Below are positions 15,488 to 18,711 of a stretch of 18,711 nt of DNA, piece after piece. The notes beneath the pieces are model-generated. The model had not been told where the DNA came from. It made no database searches and saw only the letters and a program-made list of their open reading frames with translations. Source of the DNA: Azotobacter paspali (lineage in GTDB: Bacteria; Pseudomonadota; Gammaproteobacteria; Pseudomonadales; Pseudomonadaceae); assembly GCF_042434745.1 (NCBI RefSeq), contig NZ_JBHLSS010000132.1, one strand, 5' to 3'. A program made the position numbers and the translations under genes. Position 1 is the stretch's first letter, and each line of letters opens with the position of its first letter.

Positions 15488-16141
15488 ATGCACTTGCCGG
15501 AAGTCGGTCGCTCGATGTTGAAGAACGGCCTGGTATTGGGACTGTTTGCAGTAGTCACGGTCGGCGGGGTCACACTGCTCCAACGGGGTACGGCTGAACG
15601 GATCCAAGCTGCCGAACGCCAGTCCCAGATCCGCGCCTTGGGCGAGATTCTCCCGGCCGGTAGCTACGACAACGACCTGCTCGCTAGTACCATCCAGCTC
15701 AACGAACCGTTGCTCGGCCATCGTGGCCCGCAGCCGGCATACCTCGCCGGCAAGAATGGACAGGTCACCGCCGTGATCCTTCGCGTCACGGCTCCAGATG
15801 GCTATAGTGGCGCCATCCATCTACTGATCGGTATCCTGGCAAATGGGCGACTGGCCGGAGTACGAGCCATAGACCACCGGGAAACGCCCGGCCTGGGGGA
15901 TCGGATCGAGCTGGCTAAGGATCCCTGGATCCGAGGTTTCGAGGGCAAATCCCTTGAGAGCCCGGTTGAGTCCGGATGGGCCGTGAAAAAGGATGGTGGA
16001 GCTTTCGACCAGTTTGCCGGAGCGACCATCACCCCGCGAGCCGTGGTCAAGGCGACTCACCAAGCCTTGCAGTATTTTCAGGCCAACAAGGCGAGGCTTT
16101 TGAACGCACAGATCGCCGGTCAGCAGAGGAAGGAGCCATGA
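15488..16141 (+). CDS. rsxG: Electron transport complex subunit RsxG/RnfG
   Basis: Periplasm-facing flavoprotein subunit of the Rsx/Rnf complex, homologous to NqrC. One N-terminal membrane helix (about 13-31) anchors a soluble FMN-binding domain. The covalent FMN motif is DQFAGATIT (174-182), with Thr180 the expected attachment site, and the region ETPGLGDRIE (132-141) is also characteristic. Length 217 residues, normal for the family. It begins three bases after the rsxD stop behind a G-rich ribosome-binding site and overlaps the rsxE start by four bases. Confidence 0.95.
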   Translation: MHLPEVGRSMLKNGLVLGLFAVVTVGGVTLLQRGTAERIQAAERQSQIRALGEILPAGSYDNDLLASTIQLNEPLLGHRGPQPAYLAGKNGQVTAVILRVTAPDGYSGAIHLLIGILANGRLAGVRAIDHRETPGLGDRIELAKDPWIRGFEGKSLESPVESGWAVKKDGGAFDQFAGATITPRAVVKATHQALQYFQANKARLLNAQIAGQQRKEP

Positions 16142-16851
16142 GCAATCCCAGCTATCGCGAGCTGAGCGCCAACGGGCTTTGGAAGAATAATCCGGCACTG
16201 GTGCAGCTTCTCGGACTCTGTCCTCTGCTCGGCGTGAGCAACTCCATTGTCAATGCCTTGGGACTCGGGCTGGCCACAATCCTGGTATTAGGCAGCTCCA
16301 GCATGGCCGTATCGCTGATACGCGGGGTGGTGAATACTGCGGTGCGCCTGCCGGTTTTCGTGATGATCATCGCCGCACTGACCACCTGTATCGAGCTCCT
16401 GATGCAGGCCTTCACCTATGAGCTTTACCAGATCCTCGGCATCTTCATCCCGTTGATTACCACCAACTGCATGATACTCGGTCGTGCCGACGGTTTTGCC
16501 GCTAGGCATTCTCTCCTGCTGGCGGGCTTCGACGGATTGATGATGGGGTTGGGTTTCGCCGTGGTACTCGTCATGCTGGGCGGAGTCCGCGAGATATTCG
16601 GTACCGGCGGATTGTTCGCCAACATGCATCTGCTGTTCGGACCCGCGGCGACCGATTGGCATATCGTGCTGATCGACGACTACAAAGGTTTTCTGCTGGC
16701 CATATTGCCGCCTGGGGCTTTTATCGTTCTGGGTCTCCTGATCGCGGCAAAGAACCGGATCGACGAGCACCGAGCCGAACGAAGCAAGACCTTTCAGCCA
16801 CAAGCCTCCAGCCCCAGCCGCCGCGTGCGAGTGACTGGGGTAATCGAGTGA
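16138..16851 (+). CDS. rsxE: Electron transport complex subunit RsxE/RnfE
   Basis: Integral membrane subunit of the Rsx/Rnf complex and a paralogue of RsxA. It shares the core pattern NNPALVQLLGLCPLLGVS near the N terminus and GIFIPLITTNCMILG in the middle, each with the Cys that contributes to the intramembrane Fe-S site. The protein has 237 residues with about six membrane helices; GGVREIFGTG is a further family mark. The start at 16138 is set by the ATGA overlap with rsxG, the AAGGAG just upstream and the family N terminus, although the frame is open for another 54 codons upstream. The gene order A-B-C-D-G-E is the standard one. It is followed 26 bases later by nth. Confidence 0.96.
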   Translation: MSNPSYRELSANGLWKNNPALVQLLGLCPLLGVSNSIVNALGLGLATILVLGSSSMAVSLIRGVVNTAVRLPVFVMIIAALTTCIELLMQAFTYELYQILGIFIPLITTNCMILGRADGFAARHSLLLAGFDGLMMGLGFAVVLVMLGGVREIFGTGGLFANMHLLFGPAATDWHIVLIDDYKGFLLAILPPGAFIVLGLLIAAKNRIDEHRAERSKTFQPQASSPSRRVRVTGVIE

Positions 16852-16877
16852 ATCCTTAGCCTGAAATCCGCCCAACC

Positions 16878-17516
16878 ATGAATGCAGACAAACGCCGGGA
16901 AATCTTTCGCCGTTTTCAGGAAGACAACCCAACCCCTAAAACGGAATTACTCTATAGCAGCCCTTTCGAACTGCTGATCTCGGTGATTCTCTCCGCTCAA
17001 GCCACCGATGTCAGTGTGAACAAGGCGACCGCCAAACTCTTTCCGGTGGCGAATACTCCGGAAGCCATACTCTCCTTGGGCGTAGAAAGCCTGAGCGAAT
17101 ACATCAAGAGCATTGGCTTGTTCAACAGCAAGGCCAAAAACATCATCGAGACGTGTCGCATCCTCATCGAGAAGCACGACAGTCAGGTTCCGGACAAGCG
17201 AGAAGCTCTGGAAGCGCTGCCTGGAGTCGGTCGCAAGACAGCCAATGTGGTGCTCAACACGGCCTTCCGCCACTTCACCATGGCAGTGGATACGCATATC
17301 TTCCGAGTCAGCAACCGCACTCGCCTCGCACCAGGCAAGAACGTGTTGGAAGTTGAACGCAAGCTCGTCAGACTGGTGCCCAAGGAGTATCTCCTGGATG
17401 CTCACCACTGGCTGATCCTGCATGGTCGCTATGTGTGCAAGGCCCGCAAGCCACTGTGTGGCAGTTGCCGCATCGAAGACCTGTGCGAGTACAAACACAA
17501 GACATCCGACGATTAA
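16878..17516 (+). CDS. nth: Endonuclease III (DNA glycosylase/AP lyase)
   Basis: Base-excision repair enzyme that removes oxidised pyrimidines and cleaves the abasic site. The helix-hairpin-helix is LPGVGRKTANVV (114-125) with catalytic Lys120, and the second catalytic residue Asp138 is in VDTHIFRVSNR. The C-terminal 4Fe-4S loop has Cys187, Cys194, Cys197 and Cys203. All these positions match E. coli endonuclease III, and the protein has 212 residues. It lies 26 bases after rsxE with no clear ribosome-binding site of its own, which suggests coupling to the rsx operon; rsx-nth linkage is widespread in gammaproteobacteria. Confidence 0.97.
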   Translation: MNADKRREIFRRFQEDNPTPKTELLYSSPFELLISVILSAQATDVSVNKATAKLFPVANTPEAILSLGVESLSEYIKSIGLFNSKAKNIIETCRILIEKHDSQVPDKREALEALPGVGRKTANVVLNTAFRHFTMAVDTHIFRVSNRTRLAPGKNVLEVERKLVRLVPKEYLLDAHHWLILHGRYVCKARKPLCGSCRIEDLCEYKHKTSDD

Positions 17517-17557
17517 CCTTTCATTGCAAATACAGCAGATCAATTGAAAAAATCTTT

Positions 17558-17586
17558 TTTACCCTCTCAGGCTTTGCCGCTATAAG
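17558..17586 (+). promoter_or_regulatory. Candidate promoter of the small acidic protein gene
   Basis: TTTACC (17558-17563) and TATAAG (17581-17586) are separated by exactly 17 bases, with 4/6 and 5/6 matches to the sigma-70 consensus. It lies in the AT-rich gap after nth and 35 bases before the downstream start codon. This would give the small gene its own transcript in addition to any readthrough from nth. Confidence 0.45.
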
Positions 17587-17621
17587 AAGCGCCATAGCGC
17601 CCATAGCCAGGAGTGAACAAT

Positions 17622-17801
17622 ATGGCCACCGACAAAGCCGATATTGAACTGGACGAAGACTTCGTTGCAGAGGAAGCGGATGACACCGGAACCGAAGTTG
17701 AAGTAGCCAAAACCAACCTGACCAAGCGCCGGATCATAGATAACTACCTTGAAGAACGTCGCCTGCAGAAAGATCTTGCTGACTACGACTTCGATATATG
17801 A
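17622..17801 (+). CDS. Small acidic PA3496-family protein
   Basis: A 59-residue protein, strongly acidic in its first half (DIELDEDFVAEEADD), with a basic middle (LTKRRIIDNYLEERR) and an acidic end (DLADYDFDI). It has no membrane helix or signal peptide. The C-terminal pattern RRxIDxYLExRRL resembles a short conserved Pseudomonas family that I recall being annotated after PA3496, the gene that follows nth in P. aeruginosa, with a tentative link to envelope integrity; the function is not established. I chose the ATG at 17622 because AGGAG (17609-17613) is eight bases upstream; an in-frame GTG at 17613 lies inside that ribosome-binding site. Confidence 0.8.
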   Translation: MATDKADIELDEDFVAEEADDTGTEVEVAKTNLTKRRIIDNYLEERRLQKDLADYDFDI

Positions 17802-18082
17802 GTCCAGCTTCTTGAAATTCAGCAATTTCCAAGCCTGGATTAATCCGCCCTCAAGCGTATGCTTCAGATTAAACTGATACTAAAAGTACCGTCTTGCTCT
17901 TAGCCCTTACCCAGCCAGGCAAAGGTCGTCTTTACATGGAGCAGAGTCTTTGCCTTCTCCTTTTTCACAGTCCCGCGATCATAGCCAACTATTCTCCAGT
18001 ATCCGATTCTTCAGCCGCGATTTGCTCTTTGGCATGCTTCTTTCTAAAATTTTTCCAATGCCCATACACACAAGGACTAGAC
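17802..18082. other. AT-rich intergenic region before gloA
   Basis: No gene is recognisable. Small dyads are visible: GAAATT...AATTTC (about 17815-17830), the 10-bp palindrome GGATTAATCC, and AAGC-GTAT-GCTT, none with a T run that would make a strong terminator for the upstream small gene. The gloA frame stays open across part of this region, but that extension has no family resemblance. Confidence 0.5.
18022..18050 (+). promoter_or_regulatory. Candidate gloA promoter
   Basis: TAAAAT (18045-18050) is a 5/6 match to a -10 element, with a weak TTGCTC (18022-18027) 17 bases upstream. It lies 32 bases before the gloA start, and AAGGA (18072-18076) provides a ribosome-binding site after it. Pattern match only. 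Confidence 0.3.
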
Positions 18083-18472
18083 ATGCGCCTTCTACACACC
18101 ATGATCCGTGTGAGCGACCTGGAAAAATCGATCGACTTCTATACCCGTATTCTGGGCATGAGCCTTCTAAGAAAGCACGATTATCCCGAAGGGAAATTCA
18201 CGCTAGCCTTCGTTGGGTACGGAAAAGAAGAGGAAAATTCCGTCATTGAACTTACATATAATTGGGGTGTTAACGGATACGAAATGGGCAATGCTTTCGG
18301 GCATATTGCCATTGCTGTCGATGATGCCTACAAGGCTTGTGACGATATCAAGCAAAACGGCGGGAATGTAATCAGAGAGGCTGGCCCCATGATGCATGGC
18401 ACAACGATCATTGCATTTGTAACGGATCCGGACGGTTACAAGATCGAACTTATCCAAGAAAATCAATCCTAA
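18083..18472 (+). CDS. gloA: Lactoylglutathione lyase (glyoxalase I) GloA
   Basis: Metal-dependent enzyme that isomerises the methylglyoxal-glutathione hemithioacetal to S-lactoylglutathione, the first step of methylglyoxal detoxification in the cytoplasm. The protein has 129 residues, with two beta-alpha-beta-beta-beta modules. The metal ligands His5, Glu56, His74 and Glu122 sit exactly where E. coli GloA has them, and this short form corresponds to the Ni-activated class. The start is the ATG after AAGGA, giving the family N terminus MRLLHTMIRVSDLEKSI. Base composition differs from the genes to the left: codons such as AGA, CTA, AAA, GAT and TAT are common, so the gene may have been acquired separately. 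Confidence 0.96.
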   Translation: MRLLHTMIRVSDLEKSIDFYTRILGMSLLRKHDYPEGKFTLAFVGYGKEEENSVIELTYNWGVNGYEMGNAFGHIAIAVDDAYKACDDIKQNGGNVIREAGPMMHGTTIIAFVTDPDGYKIELIQENQS

Positions 18473-18671
18473 CTGAATAATAGCCAAAAGCTATAGAAAC
18501 ATGCTCAACACAATAGAAAAACAAATCACACTGTAGTTCATTCGAAATAATTCAGTGTGCTTGGTCCTACGGTGTGATGGCATGACTCAGTATCAAAGGT
18601 GGTCGCCTCTCCCAAACGAAACGAGCGGAGAGACGAGCTTTTGCCGAGGCGGGAGTGCGCCCGGGGCGAGC
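18473..18671. other. Gene-free region after gloA with small hairpins
   Basis: I see no gene. ATAGC-CAAAA-GCTAT (18480-18494) directly follows the gloA stop and CACACTG (18527-18533) pairs with CAGTGTG (18553-18559); neither has a T run, so termination of gloA is uncertain. From about 18600 the composition turns abruptly GC-rich, with a CTCTCC...GGAGAG dyad (18607-18632), leading into the terminator at the window end. Confidence 0.4.
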
Positions 18672-18704
18672 AAAAACCCCCGGGCCGATGAGACGGTCCG
18701 GGGG
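18672..18704 (-). terminator. Rho-independent terminator for a minus-strand gene beyond the window
   Basis: CCCCCGGGCC (18677-18686) pairs with GGTCCGGGGG (18695-18704), a 10-bp stem with one G-T pair and an eight-base loop. The AAAAA at 18672-18676 becomes a T tract after the stem when read on the minus strand, whereas the plus strand has only TT. It should therefore end a transcript coming from right of the window, converging on gloA. Confidence 0.75.
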
Positions 18705-18711
18705 TTCGCAA

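Noticed and set aside
17540..17562. GAAAAAATCTTTTTTAC after nth as an intrinsic terminator
   Set aside because: The stem would consist only of A-T pairs with almost no loop, so it is not a credible terminator; the T run rather belongs to the promoter region of the small gene.
17894..18082. 63-residue N-terminal extension of GloA
   Set aside because: GloA starts at MRLLHTMIRV with His5 as a metal ligand and has its own ribosome-binding site; the extension has no family similarity.
1..18711. CRISPR array, tRNA, rRNA or transposase genes
   Set aside because: I saw no regularly spaced direct repeats, no cloverleaf-like sequence with the conserved TTCGA arm, no rRNA motifs and no transposase frame.

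Overview
The window looks like the chromosome of a high-GC, yellow-pigmented Pseudomonas or close relative. The right-hand two thirds carry a gene order I recall from Pseudomonas aeruginosa: mrp/apbC, metG, rsxABCDGE, nth and a small acidic PA3496-type protein. All of these proteins look full length. Next to this conserved block, on the left, sits a complete zeaxanthin-glucoside carotenoid cluster.

Layout. Bases 1-414 hold no credible gene but are rich in inverted repeats. Bases 415-7620 are the carotenoid island. crtE (GGPP synthase) is on the minus strand and diverges from a plus-strand operon idi-crtX-crtY-crtI-crtB with overlapping or nearly touching genes. crtZ comes back on the minus strand and overlaps the end of crtB tail to tail by 83 bp. 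Together the products would convert FPP/IPP to GGPP (CrtE), phytoene (CrtB), lycopene (CrtI), beta-carotene (CrtY), zeaxanthin (CrtZ) and zeaxanthin glucosides (CrtX). The idi gene is odd. Its frame is open, but compared with type 2 isopentenyl-diphosphate isomerases about 75-80 internal residues are missing, including the catalytic HLNxxQE segment. It is probably inactive, which is tolerable if the MEP pathway supplies both IPP and DMAPP.

Bases 7686-11019 hold two divergent housekeeping genes, the Fe-S carrier ATPase mrp/apbC (minus) and methionyl-tRNA synthetase metG (plus). Bases 11167-16851 hold the six-gene rsx/rnf operon, a membrane electron-transport complex that in E. coli helps reduce SoxR. 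It is followed closely by nth (endonuclease III). Bases 17622-17801 encode a 59-residue acidic protein and 18083-18472 encode glyoxalase I (gloA) in a visibly more AT-rich stretch. The last bases contain a strong terminator for a minus-strand gene lying beyond the window.

I do not see a clearly new biological system. The points most worth checking are the internally deleted idi, a LitR/CarH-like operator (TGTACA-N12-TATACA) in the crtE-idi intergenic region that would suggest light-controlled pigment synthesis, the 109-bp inverted-repeat element at the left end, and the crtB/crtZ antisense overlap.
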